Positions 43,614-52,384 of a stretch of DNA of 64,000 nt are shown one piece after another. Location of the stretch: positions 868,001-932,000 of the forward strand of contig CAWEOA010000008.1 in NCBI GenBank assembly GCA_963810615.1, written 5' to 3'. A model generated the notes under the pieces. That model was given only the letters and a program-made list of their open reading frames with translations, was not told the DNA's origin and ran no database searches. How positions within the stretch are numbered: the stretch's first letter is position 1; every line of letters begins with the position of its first letter. The translations under genes and the position numbers were made by a program. The DNA is from JARRQJ01 sp963810615. Its GTDB lineage: Bacteria; Pseudomonadota; Gammaproteobacteria; DRLM01.

Positions 43614-44953
43614 TGCGTTCATTGCAAGGCCGTCTCGCGGTCGGCCTGGTGGTGACGGTACTGGTGCTGTTCGCCGCGCAATGGCTGGTGGTGAACGTTT
43701 CCCTGCGCAAGCTCACCGAGGAGTATTTCGCTTCGCGCCTGACCCATGATGCCGAAGGTTTGCTGGCCGGCATCGTCTTCGATACCGATCAACGCCCGGT
43801 GGTCGCCGTGGATCGCGCCGATCCGATTTTCAAACGGCCGTTTTCCGGTCACTACTATGAGGTGATCAGCGAGGGTTTCGTCATTCGTTCCCGCTCCCTG
43901 CTGGATCATCTCCTGGAGGTGAAGCCGGTCCCGGCCGGTCAATATACCCTGACGCGAACCCATGGTCCGGAACGCCAGCCCTTGATTATGTTGGTGGCCG
44001 GCTATGAAAAGCGCGGGCGACTGCTGACCATCGCAGTGGCCGAGGATTACTCACCCATCGAGGGTGAGTTCGGCGTCTTTCAATGGCGTTATGTACTGAT
44101 CACCTGCGCCGTCCTGGTGGGGCTGATTGCCTTGCAGATGTGGGTGGTGCAGCGCGGACTACGTCCCCTGGAGCAGGTGCGCGGCGACCTGCGGCGCCTG
44201 GAGCGGGGCGAGGTCCAGGAATTGACCGGCAAGGTACCCGCGGAGGTCGTGCCGCTGGTGTTGGAGATCAATCGCCTGATCACCATCCTGGGCGATCGCC
44301 TGGAACGCTCGCGCAATGCCCTGGGGAATCTGGCCCATGCCTTGAAGACGCCGTTGACCGCCCTGGATCAATTGTTGAATAGCGATGAACTGCGCGCCCA
44401 TCCACAGCTGCATGAGCAGTTGCGTGCACAGAGCGGCATGATCGGCAGTTTCATCTTGCGCGAATTGAAGCGCGCGCGCCTGGCCGGGGCGGCGAACCCG
44501 GGAGGACGCTTTGATGTGCGTCAAGAACTCCCCTTGTTGCTGACGGCGCTGAAGCAGATCTATCGCGATAAAAACCTGGAAGTGGATTGGACCATTCCGC
44601 CCGGCCTCGCCTATCCCGCCGAACGGGAAGATATGTTGGAGTTGTTCGGCAATCTGCTGGATAACGCCTGTAAATGGGCGGCGGGCAAAGTGGTGTTTAC
44701 GGTGACCTCCGGTTCGGGTCTGGCGTTCAGTATAGAGGATGACGGTCCCGGTGCACCGGAGGAAAAGCTGGAACAGTTGTCGGCGCGCGGCATGCGGCTG
44801 GACGAGTCGGTGGGCGGCTATGGTTTGGGTTTGTCCATCGCCCGCGAGATCGTGGAATACTATCGCGGCGAGATGGGCTTCGACCGCTCGCCGAGCTTGG
44901 GCGGTTTTCGGGTGTCGGTCCGCTTGCCCAATCTTGGCGGTTCATCTTCATGA
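43613..44953 (+). CDS. PhoQ-like sensor histidine kinase
   Basis: 446 residues. N-terminal helix (VGLVVTVLVLFAAQWLVV), a ~125-residue periplasmic sensor, a second helix (YVLITCAVLVGLIALQMWVV), HAMP, a HisKA variant with LGNLAHALKTPLTALDQ (H-A-L-K-T-P as in PhoQ, not H-E-L-R-T-P), and HATPase with LLDNACKWAAGK and GGYGLGLSIAREIVE. The periplasmic region shows no dense acidic patch like enteric PhoQ, so Mg2+ sensing is not implied. Operon partner of the cytochrome b561-PepSY protein. Confidence 0.9.
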   Translation: MRSLQGRLAVGLVVTVLVLFAAQWLVVNVSLRKLTEEYFASRLTHDAEGLLAGIVFDTDQRPVVAVDRADPIFKRPFSGHYYEVISEGFVIRSRSLLDHLLEVKPVPAGQYTLTRTHGPERQPLIMLVAGYEKRGRLLTIAVAEDYSPIEGEFGVFQWRYVLITCAVLVGLIALQMWVVQRGLRPLEQVRGDLRRLERGEVQELTGKVPAEVVPLVLEINRLITILGDRLERSRNALGNLAHALKTPLTALDQLLNSDELRAHPQLHEQLRAQSGMIGSFILRELKRARLAGAANPGGRFDVRQELPLLLTALKQIYRDKNLEVDWTIPPGLAYPAEREDMLELFGNLLDNACKWAAGKVVFTVTSGSGLAFSIEDDGPGAPEEKLEQLSARGMRLDESVGGYGLGLSIAREIVEYYRGEMGFDRSPSLGGFRVSVRLPNLGGSSS

Positions 44954-45027
44954 CGCGGTGTTGAGTGCTCTTCGCCGGAATGGAGTTGCAAGGCAATAGC
45001 GTCGCCGCAGGCAGCGGATATTCCCCG

Positions 45028-45684
45028 TCAGTTTGATTCTATTCTGGCGACGAAATCATCGTCCTCTTTGACAGGCAACGATCCCCACAGATTGACTACG
45101 CGGCAGAACAATTCCGCGGTCTGCTCGGCGTCGTAAATAGCCGAATGAGCTTCGCGGCTGTCCCAGGAGATTCCCGCCGCCTGGGCGGCACGCGCCAATA
45201 CCGTCTGACCGAAGGCCAACCCGCCGAGGGTGGCGGTATCGAAGGCGCTGAAGGGATGAAACGGATTGCGTTTGATGCCGGTGCGCTGCGCCGCGGCATT
45301 GACAAACGCCAGATCGAACCAGGGATTATGCCCCACCAGAATGGCGCGAGTGCAGCCGCTGTCCCGCACGGCCTTTCTGATCGGTTGAAAAATTCTTTGT
45401 AAAACTTCTTGTTCGGGCAAGGCATCACGAAAGGGGTGATGTGGGTCGATACCGGTAAAGGCGAGCGCTGCCGGATCGAGATTGGCGCCCGGGAAGGGTT
45501 GGACGTGGCAGGCGAAGGTTTGCTGGCGTTCCAGACGCCCCGCCTCGTTCATGCTCAAGGTGACGGCGGCGATTTCCAATAAGGCATCGGTCTGGGGATT
45601 GAATCCCGCCGTTTCCACGTCGACGGCGACGGGAAGGAAACCGCGGAAACGCTTGGAGATGGGTAAAGATTCCGGAGAGTTCAT
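45028..45684 (-). CDS. rnt: Ribonuclease T
   Basis: 218 residues from the ATG at 45684 (MNSPESLPISKRFRGFLPVA). DEDDh exonuclease motifs: AVDVETAGFNPQTDALLEIA (Asp-Glu), LVGHNPWFDLAFVNAA, and AHSAIYDAEQTAELF (His-Asp). RNase T trims tRNA and other stable-RNA 3' ends in Gammaproteobacteria. The frame continues to 45807, but the extra 41 residues overlap the divergent neighbour and are not conserved-looking. Divergent from the TraB-like gene at 45780. Confidence 0.93.
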   Translation of the reverse strand: MNSPESLPISKRFRGFLPVAVDVETAGFNPQTDALLEIAAVTLSMNEAGRLERQQTFACHVQPFPGANLDPAALAFTGIDPHHPFRDALPEQEVLQRIFQPIRKAVRDSGCTRAILVGHNPWFDLAFVNAAAQRTGIKRNPFHPFSAFDTATLGGLAFGQTVLARAAQAAGISWDSREAHSAIYDAEQTAELFCRVVNLWGSLPVKEDDDFVARIESN

Positions 45685-45779
45685 CCCGACAGAATACGGG
45701 ATTTGCGGGCATTTGGCGACGTAGCAAGCAGGGATTTCACTCCGATTCGGAAATCGGCCGGCGATGAAAGGTGTATGAG

Positions 45780-46724
45780 ATGGCAATGATGCGAGTACTT
45801 TTACCATCGGTAGCGCGCGCAGCGTGCTTGGTCATGATCGTGACGCTAGGTATCGTCAATTCGGCATGGGCCTTATCCGCCGGCATCGACATCGGCGCGA
45901 AGGACTATGCGCCCGGCTCTCAAAATTTCCATAAGGGGTTATTGTGGAAAGTGGAACGCAGCGGCCTGCGTCCCAGCTATGTCTTCGCCACCATCAACTC
46001 GGAGGATCCGCGGGTCATGCAGTTGCCGCCGGCAGTGGTGCAGGCCTTTCAACTCTCCGATGTCTTCGCCATGGAATTGATTCCGGATCCAGCCGCGCTG
46101 GCGCGCATGACCGCCGCGATGTTCATTAATTCAGGGCCGGACCTGCGCACTTTGCTGGGCGAGGCATATTTCAACAAAGTTGCGGTACTGATGAGCAAGC
46201 ACGGGGTTGCGCCGCCGTTACTGTTAAAGCTCAAGCCCTGGGTAGTGTTCACTGCGCTGACTATGCCTAAACAGCAAGACGGCGTTTTCCTGGATGTTAT
46301 CCTCTACGGTGCGGCGTTGAGCGACGGCAAGAATGTCCACGGCCTTGAAACCGCGGATGAACAGGTGTCGATCTTCGCGGATATCCGTCTCGACGATCAG
46401 GTGGCCATACTCAAAGATATAGTCGATCATTACACCATGCTTGCCCGCACCAACAAGGAGATGGTCAGGCGTTATACCCAAGGTGACCTGGGCGGCGTCG
46501 CCGCCTTGCAGGGCGAATTTCTGTTAAGCGATAATCAGCGACTCATACACGCGTTCAAACAGCACATGATCGATGATCGAAATCTGCGTATCGTCAATCG
46601 CATCATGCCGCGCATTGAAGAACAAAACGCCTTTATCGCCATCGACGCGGGTTTGCTGCCGGGCGATCAGGGGGTACTCCATCTTCTGCGCCAGCGGGGA
46701 TATCGCATTTCTCCGGTGTATTGA
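45780..46724 (+). CDS. TraB/GumN-family protein with degenerate metal-binding motifs
   Basis: About 314 residues with a signal peptide (AACLVMIVTLGIVNSAWALS). The TraB/PrgY/GumN fold is recognised from LLWKVERSGLRPSYVFATIN, DPRVMQLPPAVVQAFQLSDV, FAMELIPDP, RNLRIVNRI and NAFIAIDAGLLPGDQGVLHLL. The family has two GxxH motifs (GTIH near the N-terminus, GAGH/GALH near the C-terminus) needed for its proposed metalloprotease activity. Here they read ATIN and DAGL, so both histidines are gone while the conserved Glu and Arg remain. Likely a non-catalytic family member in the periplasm. In-frame starts at 45771 (GTG), 45780 and 45786 are possible. Confidence 0.82.
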   Translation: MAMMRVLLPSVARAACLVMIVTLGIVNSAWALSAGIDIGAKDYAPGSQNFHKGLLWKVERSGLRPSYVFATINSEDPRVMQLPPAVVQAFQLSDVFAMELIPDPAALARMTAAMFINSGPDLRTLLGEAYFNKVAVLMSKHGVAPPLLLKLKPWVVFTALTMPKQQDGVFLDVILYGAALSDGKNVHGLETADEQVSIFADIRLDDQVAILKDIVDHYTMLARTNKEMVRRYTQGDLGGVAALQGEFLLSDNQRLIHAFKQHMIDDRNLRIVNRIMPRIEEQNAFIAIDAGLLPGDQGVLHLLRQRGYRISPVY

Positions 46725-46743
46725 GGGAGCCTTTGAATTAATT

Positions 46744-46831
46744 TGTCATTCCGGGCGCAGCGTAGCGGAGACCCGGAATACAGTGCCTTTAATTCCAGCT
46801 TTTATGCCCTTTAGGGTATTCGCCGGCATGA
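46744..46831. repeat. Class I intergenic repeat, inverted pair
   Basis: TTTGTCATTCCGGGCGCAGC ... TATTCGCCGGCATGACA; nearly the same as 39486-39570. Confidence 0.7.
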
Positions 46832-46990
46832 CACACAAAAAATTAATCAGACCTTCCTGAGCGTTTTGATTTTCCTGTACTTAAATCGCATCGCTACTTA
46901 AGTTTTCGGCCTTTCATCCCGCCCGGCCATACTCAGGTGTCATCGAGATTCATTATGGAGTGGCGATGTTCTATGGAGCCTGATTTGGTT

Positions 46991-47019
46991 GTCATTTCAA
47001 GCGATAGCGAGGAATCTTA
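46991..47019. repeat. Class II intergenic repeat, diverged
   Basis: GTCATTTCAAGCGATAGCGA followed by GGAATCT. The 421-bp gap 46725-47145 holds no gene. Confidence 0.6.
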
Positions 47020-47145
47020 TTGCTTGTTTATGAGGTGTCGGTCTTCTGCTGCAGACATCTAATAGTCAGCAAGATATAAGATTTCTACCCGAAGGACACA
47101 AATACCCATAGGGCAAATCCCTTCGGTTGACATGACACCAGCGAA

Positions 47146-48193
47146 TTAATCAGAGGCTGGATCTTGCATCCGCCAGGCCAGTGTCCCGCCGGCGCGTAAC
47201 GGCACGATCGTGTCCGCGCCGAAGGGGAAGGACGTATCTATAACCTGGGTCTGTTTGATCAGGGTGATGGTTTCGGCTATTACGGGGCAGCCCGTAGAAA
47301 TCGGCGCCGTAAAAGGCGGCGAAACCTTCCAGTTTGTCCAAGGCCCCGGCCGCTTCGAAGGCCTCCGCATAGAATTCCACCGCGGCGTGCGCCGTGTAGA
47401 TTCCGGCGCAGCCGCAGGCGGTTTCCTTGGCGGCCCGCGCATGCGGGGCGCTGTCGGTTCCCAGGAAAAATTTCGGATTACCGCTGGTCGCGGCGCGCAG
47501 CAAGGCGTTGCGGTCGGTCTCGCGTTTCAAGACCGGCAAACAATAATGATGGGGGCGGATACCGCCCACCAGCATGTCGTTGCGATTGAGCAGCAGGTGG
47601 TGGGCGGTGATGGTGGCGGCGATGTTCGACGGCGCCGCCATGACGAAATCCACAGACTCGCCGCTGGTGATGTGCTCGAAGACGATGCGCAAGCCCGGGA
47701 AGCGTTCCATCAAGGGCGCGAGCTGCCGTTCGATGAACAGGTGTTCGCGATCGAAGATATCCACCTCGGGATCGGTGACTTCGCCGTGTACCAATAAGGG
47801 TAAGCCCGCCTCCTGCATGGCCTCCAGGGCCGGATAAGTATGTTCCAGCCGGGTGACGCCCGCGTCGGAGTTGGTGGTGGCGCCGGCGGGATAGAGTTTG
47901 ACGGCGTGAATAATGCCGCTCAGTTTGGCGCGGCGGATCTCCTCCGGCGGGGTGTTGTCGGTGAGATACAAGGTCATGAGGGGTTGGAACTGCGCGTCGT
48001 TGGGCAACGCATCGAGGATCCGGGCGCGATACGCCTCGGCCTGCGCGGTCGTCGCCACCGGCGGCTTCAGATTGGGCATGACAATGGCGCGGCCGAACTG
48101 GCGGGCGCTGTGACGAACGGTAGTAGCCAGATAGGCGTCGTCGCGCAGATGCAGATGCCAGTCGTCGGGGCGGGTGAGTGTCAGTGTTTGCAT
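47146..48193 (-). CDS. pyrC: Dihydroorotase, C-terminal frameshift
   Basis: Short-type PyrC. Metal ligands and motifs: RPDDWHLHLRD, AIVMPNLKPPV, KLYPAGATTNSDAGV (carboxylated Lys), PLLVHGEV, FEHITSG, ITAHHLLLNRNDML and FFLGTDSAPHARAAKE. The open frame goes wrong after FYGADFYGLP. The other frame continues in family style as VIAETITLIKQTQVIDTSF and ends LRAGGTLAWRMQDPASD at 47146. The change is one extra base in a CCCC run (47284-47287, GGGG on the plus strand). The enzyme closes dihydroorotate in pyrimidine synthesis and is normally required, so a sequencing error is the likeliest explanation. Divergent from the yheT-like gene. Confidence 0.9.
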
Positions 48194-48277
48194 AGGACTT
48201 TATCTTAGTCGAGGCTAGGCTCATTATGCCACGAACGGTAGCGAGAATACGGAGCGGCTAGGCGGCTTGGTCATGCG

Positions 48278-49321
48278 ATGACGAATCTTTCCGGTGTTTC
48301 CAATGCGAACGAAAGGCCGCGGCGAATAATCCCTGCAACCTTTCGTCCCGCCTGGTGGTTGCCCGGCGCCCACCTGCAAACCGTGTGGCCGGCGCTGATG
48401 CCGCGCAGATGGCGCTTGCCGATCCGCCGCCGTCGGCTTGAATTGCCGGATGGCGATTTCATCGATGTGGACTGGGTCGGGGAGCGGGGCCCCATCGTCG
48501 TGGTGTTGCACGGCCTGGGCGGTTCCAGCACGTCTCACTATGTGCGCGGCATGTTGCAGGCGCTGGCCCAGCGGGGATGGCGCGCGGCGCTCATGCATTT
48601 TCGTGGTTGCAGCGGTGAACCCAATCGCCTGCCGCGCGGCTATCATGCCGGGGAGACCGGCGATCTGAATACCTTTATCGCCATGCTGCAACGCAGCGAG
48701 CCGCGCACGCCGCTGGCGGTGATCGGTTATTCCCTGGGCGGTAATGTGGTGTTGAAATGGTTGGGAGAGCAGGGTGAGGCGGCGCCGGTCAGCGCAGCGG
48801 CGGCGGTATCGGTGCCCTTCGATCTCGGCAATGCCGCAGCGCGGGTCCATCAGGGATTTTCCCGCGTCTATGAACGGCGCATGTTACGCAGTCTGCAACA
48901 GCTAATGCGCGCCAAGGCGGCTAGGATGCCGCTGCCCTGGGATGACAAGACGATTGCTGCCATAAGCAGTCTATGGGAATTCGATGACCGCATCACCGCG
49001 CCCTTGCACGGTTTTCACGGCGCGGACGATTATTATGCCCGCGCCGGCTGCAAACCGTATCTATCCGAAATCGTCACGCCGACCTTGGTGATACATGCCC
49101 TGAATGATCCCTTCATGTCGCCGACGGTGCTGCCCGGGGAACGGGAACTCTCCGCGGCGCTGACGCTGGAGCTGGCCGCCGACGGCGGCCACGTGGGATT
49201 CGTCGGTGGTCAACCGTGGGCGCCGCACTATTGGTTGGAGTCGCGTATCCCGGCCTTCCTCGCTGCCCGATTCGCCTCGGAGCCGCTGCCCAATGCGCAG
49301 GTCGTGTCAGTTCCAGCTTAA
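48278..49321 (+). CDS. YheT-family alpha/beta hydrolase
   Basis: 347 residues. The family opening FRPAWWLPGAHLQTVWPAL is followed by VVVLHGLGGSSTSHYV (oxyanion region), LMHFRGCSGEPNRLPRGYHA and the nucleophile elbow VIGYSLGGNVVLKWLGE. Asp (HALNDPFM) and His (DGGHVGFVGG) complete the triad. Substrate unknown; members are annotated as hydrolases or esterases. It overlaps the convergent srkA gene by 15 bases at its 3' end. Confidence 0.9.
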   Translation: MTNLSGVSNANERPRRIIPATFRPAWWLPGAHLQTVWPALMPRRWRLPIRRRRLELPDGDFIDVDWVGERGPIVVVLHGLGGSSTSHYVRGMLQALAQRGWRAALMHFRGCSGEPNRLPRGYHAGETGDLNTFIAMLQRSEPRTPLAVIGYSLGGNVVLKWLGEQGEAAPVSAAAAVSVPFDLGNAAARVHQGFSRVYERRMLRSLQQLMRAKAARMPLPWDDKTIAAISSLWEFDDRITAPLHGFHGADDYYARAGCKPYLSEIVTPTLVIHALNDPFMSPTVLPGERELSAALTLELAADGGHVGFVGGQPWAPHYWLESRIPAFLAARFASEPLPNAQVVSVPA

Positions 49322-50299
49322 GGGTTCTTCGTCCAGCAAGGCCGCCTGTTCGCGCAAGGCGAGTATTTGTTCTTCCCAGTAACGCGAGGAGTTGAACCAG
49401 GTGAAGGCCTGTTTGAAGGCCGGGTCTTCCCAGCGCCGCGCCAGCCACGCCGAGTAGTGCAGCATGCGCAGGCTGCGCAAGGCCTCGACCAGGTTGAGTT
49501 CGCGCGGATTGAAATCGAAAAATTCCGTATAGCCCTCCAGGATGTCGGCGAGCTGGATGGTCATATCGCGACGCTCGCCGGACAGCAGCATCCACAGGTC
49601 CTGGATCGCCGGACCCATGCGGCAATCGTCGAAGTCGACGAAATGCGGGCCGCCGCCCTCTGTCCACAGGATATTGCCGGGATGGCAGTCGCCGTGCAGG
49701 CGGATAAGGCTCACCTCGCCGGCGCGCGCATAGCAGTGCCGTACCTGTTTCAATACGTCTTCCGCGAGACTGCGATAGGCGAGTTGCAGCTCGGCGGGGA
49801 CGAAACCCTGTTCGAGCACGTAACGATAGGATTCCTCGCCGAAGTTTTCGATGCTGAGGGTGGGGCGGTGATGAAACGGTTCTATCGCCCCCACGGCATG
49901 GATACGGCCGATGAAACGGCCCAGCCACAGCAGATTGTCCGGGTTGTCCAGGTCGGGCCAGCGCCCGCCGCGGCGCGGAAACAGGCTGAAACGGAAGCCC
50001 TGGTGGTGATGCAGGGTTTCGCCCCGGGTATCGCGCGAGGGCGCCACCACCGGGATTTCCCGTTCCGCCAGTTCCAGGGCGTAGGCGTGTTCTTCGCGGA
50101 TCGCCTCGTCGGACCAGCGCCCCGGACGATAGAATTTCGCCACCAGCGGCGCGGCGTCCTCGATGCCGACTTGGTAGACGCGGTTCTCGTAGCTGTTCAA
50201 GGCCAGGAAATGGCCGTCGCAGCGCACGCCGGTGCTTTCCACGGCATCGAGTATCAGGTCGGGGGTTAAGGATTGATAGGTGAGTTGCTGATCGGACAT
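49307..50299 (-). CDS. srkA: Stress response kinase A (YihE family)
   Basis: 330 residues from the ATG at 50299 (MSDQQLTYQSLTPDLILDAV). Aminoglycoside-phosphotransferase/choline-kinase fold: NSYENRVYQVG and LVAKFYRPGRWS with the nucleotide Lys, catalytic loop LIRLHGDCHPGNILW, and metal site FVDFDDCRMGPAIQDLW. SrkA is a Ser/Thr protein kinase that protects against envelope and oxidative stress. The upstream neighbour is an HtrA-like gene remnant, whose coding strand continues into srkA. Confidence 0.93.
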   Translation of the reverse strand: MSDQQLTYQSLTPDLILDAVESTGVRCDGHFLALNSYENRVYQVGIEDAAPLVAKFYRPGRWSDEAIREEHAYALELAEREIPVVAPSRDTRGETLHHHQGFRFSLFPRRGGRWPDLDNPDNLLWLGRFIGRIHAVGAIEPFHHRPTLSIENFGEESYRYVLEQGFVPAELQLAYRSLAEDVLKQVRHCYARAGEVSLIRLHGDCHPGNILWTEGGGPHFVDFDDCRMGPAIQDLWMLLSGERRDMTIQLADILEGYTEFFDFNPRELNLVEALRSLRMLHYSAWLARRWEDPAFKQAFTWFNSSRYWEEQILALREQAALLDEEPLSWN

Positions 50300-50347
50300 G
50301 GTCACGGCGCGTTGGGACAGGGCCTAGACTATACCGAAACCCCGGCT

Positions 50348-50595
50348 TCAGTGCGCCGCCATTTCCACCGGCGTGATGGCGAGGTCCAGGATTTAGGTGC
50401 GGCGCAGCACGCGGATCGACGTCGGCTGGCCGACCCGTTCTTAATCGTCACGGGACTGACCAGCTCCGCCATGCCCACCACGGTGGCCGAGTAGGCATCC
50501 AACAGCGCCGCATCCTTTAGTGCGGGGAAATCAGAGGCGGCGGTTTGGGAGCCGCCCGCGTGGGGATAGTCTATCCATTTCAGTTGTGCAGTCAT
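50348..50595 (-). pseudogene. Remnant of an S1C/HtrA-like serine protease with internal deletion
   Basis: The ATG at 50595 follows a GAGG site and encodes an N-terminus typical of S1C proteases: QLKWIDYPHAG, then ALLDAYSATVVGMAELVSP. The sequence then jumps to what looks like the very end of the PDZ domain in another frame: VGQPTSIRVLRRT, a TAA, and ILDLAITPVEMAAH with a final TGA at 50348-50350. The whole catalytic domain (about 250 codons) is missing. This is a deletion scar rather than a sequencing artefact alone. Confidence 0.6.
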
Positions 50596-50842
50596 CGCCG
50601 ACCTCTTTCGGTCGCGTAGAGAGGCGGCCGAACCTATAAAAATGAGGGCAGGCTTCACCCCGTTACATAGATAAATAATTCTGAGCTAACCCTATTATTT
50701 CAATCATTTATCAGTATATGAAAATGAATGCAAAAATGGATACTTTCGTGATGTATTCGTGATGCAATAAAGTCCAATACAAACTACGCTTTCTATCGGG
50801 CAATATCGTAATGACTCGTTACTTCAATCGGAGGTCTGACTC

Positions 50843-51550
50843 ATGTTGACAAGGCCATCGGTGCTGGTGAGTGTGGCGGCGGTGCTTCTATTGTTGGGCG
50901 TGGGACTCGCTTTATCTGCCACCGAGGAGGCGCGCGTGATCCCGGCACCCGCAGTCGACGCTGTGCCGGAACGGGCGACGTCCGAAGTCGCCGTAGTAGC
51001 CGGGGGATGCTTCTGGGGTGTCCAGGGGGTCTTCCAACATGTCGAGGGCGTGAGTAATGCCGTCTCCGGTTATGCCGGCGGCGACGAGGCGACCGCACAC
51101 TACTCCATGGTCAGCACGGGTACAACCGGGCACGCGGAATCGGTGCAGATCACCTTCGATCCCCGACGGATCAGCTACGGGCGCATCCTGCAGATCTATT
51201 TTTCCGTAGCCCACAACCCTACCGAGCTCGATCGGCAGGGCCCGGACTCCGGCACCCAGTATCGTTCGGCCATATTCCCGAGGGACGTGGAGCAGGCGCG
51301 TATTGCAAAGGCGTACATCGCTCAGCTCAACCGGGCGCACGTCTTCGATGCCCCGATCGTCACCCGGATCGAATCAGGCCGAGCCTTTTATCCGGCTGAG
51401 GCCCACCATCAGAACTTCCTGGAACAACATCCGACCTATCCCTATATCGTCGTCAACGACCTGCCGAAGATTCAGGCTCTGAAACGTCTTTTCCCCACCC
51501 GCTATCGCGTCGACGCGGTGCTTGTGGCGGCGAGCCAAACAACCGACTGA
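50843..51550 (+). CDS. msrA: Peptide methionine sulfoxide reductase MsrA, exported form
   Basis: 235 residues, with GGAGG eight bases before the ATG. An N-terminal hydrophobic segment (VLVSVAAVLLLLGVGLALSA) acts as a signal peptide or anchor, so the enzyme is probably periplasmic. Active site: VVAGGCFWGVQGVFQ. GYAGGDEATAHYSMVS, GHAESVQITFDP, QYRSAIF and FYPAEAHHQNFLEQHP complete the MsrA core. The usual extra C-terminal resolving cysteines are not visible, so recycling may use another reductant. It repairs Met-S-sulfoxide in proteins. Confidence 0.93.
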   Translation: MLTRPSVLVSVAAVLLLLGVGLALSATEEARVIPAPAVDAVPERATSEVAVVAGGCFWGVQGVFQHVEGVSNAVSGYAGGDEATAHYSMVSTGTTGHAESVQITFDPRRISYGRILQIYFSVAHNPTELDRQGPDSGTQYRSAIFPRDVEQARIAKAYIAQLNRAHVFDAPIVTRIESGRAFYPAEAHHQNFLEQHPTYPYIVVNDLPKIQALKRLFPTRYRVDAVLVAASQTTD

Positions 51551-51584
51551 GGAAGCTTCAATCCGACCCTTTGGGTTACGCAGT

Positions 51585-51658
51585 GACTAGAACTCATCTT
51601 GAAATTGGATTTATACGTGTCACGAAATATTTAGCTGTTGCAGATTGGTGAGAAAATG
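51585..51658 (+). repeat. 74-bp dispersed element, copy 2
   Basis: GACTAGAACTCATCTTGAAA, then GGATTTATACGTGTCACGAA and GGTGAGAAAATG. Matches the minus strand of 11702-11774. Translated in one frame it reads LEIGFIRVTKYLAVADW, close to the tail of the 11712-12017 product. Confidence 0.7.
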
Positions 51659-51663
51659 ATTTT

Positions 51664-51782
51664 AGTCCCTTCTCCCTCCGGGAGAAGGACAGGATGAGGG
51701 GGTTGATCATAAGCTTACAATGTATTAATCCCCTCATCCCCGCCCTCTCCCTGAGGGAAGAGCGAAGCGAAGGGTGCGGGGG
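51664..51782. repeat. Class III intergenic repeat, inverted pair
   Basis: CCCTTCTCCCTCCGGGAGAA and CCCTGAGGGAAGAGCGAAGC flank an AT-rich spacer between msrA and the flavodoxin gene. Confidence 0.7.
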
Positions 51783-51814
51783 TATTGGCGCTGTTTGCGG
51801 AAAAGGTGCCCAAT

Positions 51815-52384
51815 TTATTTTGAGAAAAAATCCAATTTTGAGTTAGGTTCTAATATCTTTTCCAGGAATCGGTCGGTGAAACGCGCGACGGCATCCCAAT
51901 CTGTATATTCGTGATCCTGGGAGGTGTCGGTGCTGCCGCCTTCGCGCTTGGCGATCCTTTTCATGATGAAGCGGGTGATGAAATTGTATTGGGTATATTT
52001 CACGGCGCCTGCAAAGGTGTCGATGATGGTTGGATGCCAACGAGTGGTATCGATGAAGCGCTTGCCGTAATTCTTGGCCTCTTCGCGTTCATCGGCGTTT
52101 TGGCTCCGGATGGCCATGCACACGGTGAAAAACGCCGAGGGTACTGTGTTGAGCCAGTCACGATGATGCGTGACAAATCTGCGCAAATAAGCCGGATAGT
52201 TATCTACATGAATGGAACCACCCACGATGGCGGCATCGAAGCTGTCCGTGGCAAAGCCGGCCTGTATCTCTTTTCCGGAATAGGTGCTGGCCTGTAGGCC
52301 CCGGTTGCGAATGATTTGTGCCATACATTCGGCTATCTTGGCCGTTTGCCCTTCTTTGGATCCATAGACAATCAGGACATGCAT
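51815..52384 (-). CDS. HemG-like flavodoxin-fold protein
   Basis: 189 residues opening MHVLIVYGSKEGQTAKIAEC, the FMN phosphate loop of flavodoxins, followed by DAAIVGGSIHVDNYPAYLRRF and FFTVCMAIRSQNADEREEAK. Length and the long insert around residues 125-155 (FAGAVKYTQYNFITRFIMKR) resemble menaquinone-dependent protoporphyrinogen oxidase HemG, but similar proteins are also annotated simply as flavodoxins. A 35-bp stretch resembling the dispersed 74-bp element forms its last codons (ILEPNSKLDFFSK). Confidence 0.8.
   Translation of the reverse strand: MHVLIVYGSKEGQTAKIAECMAQIIRNRGLQASTYSGKEIQAGFATDSFDAAIVGGSIHVDNYPAYLRRFVTHHRDWLNTVPSAFFTVCMAIRSQNADEREEAKNYGKRFIDTTRWHPTIIDTFAGAVKYTQYNFITRFIMKRIAKREGGSTDTSQDHEYTDWDAVARFTDRFLEKILEPNSKLDFFSK

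Noticed and set aside
50329..50658. 109-codon frame as an intact gene
   Set aside because: Combines two ends of a protease in different frames; reported as a deletion remnant instead.
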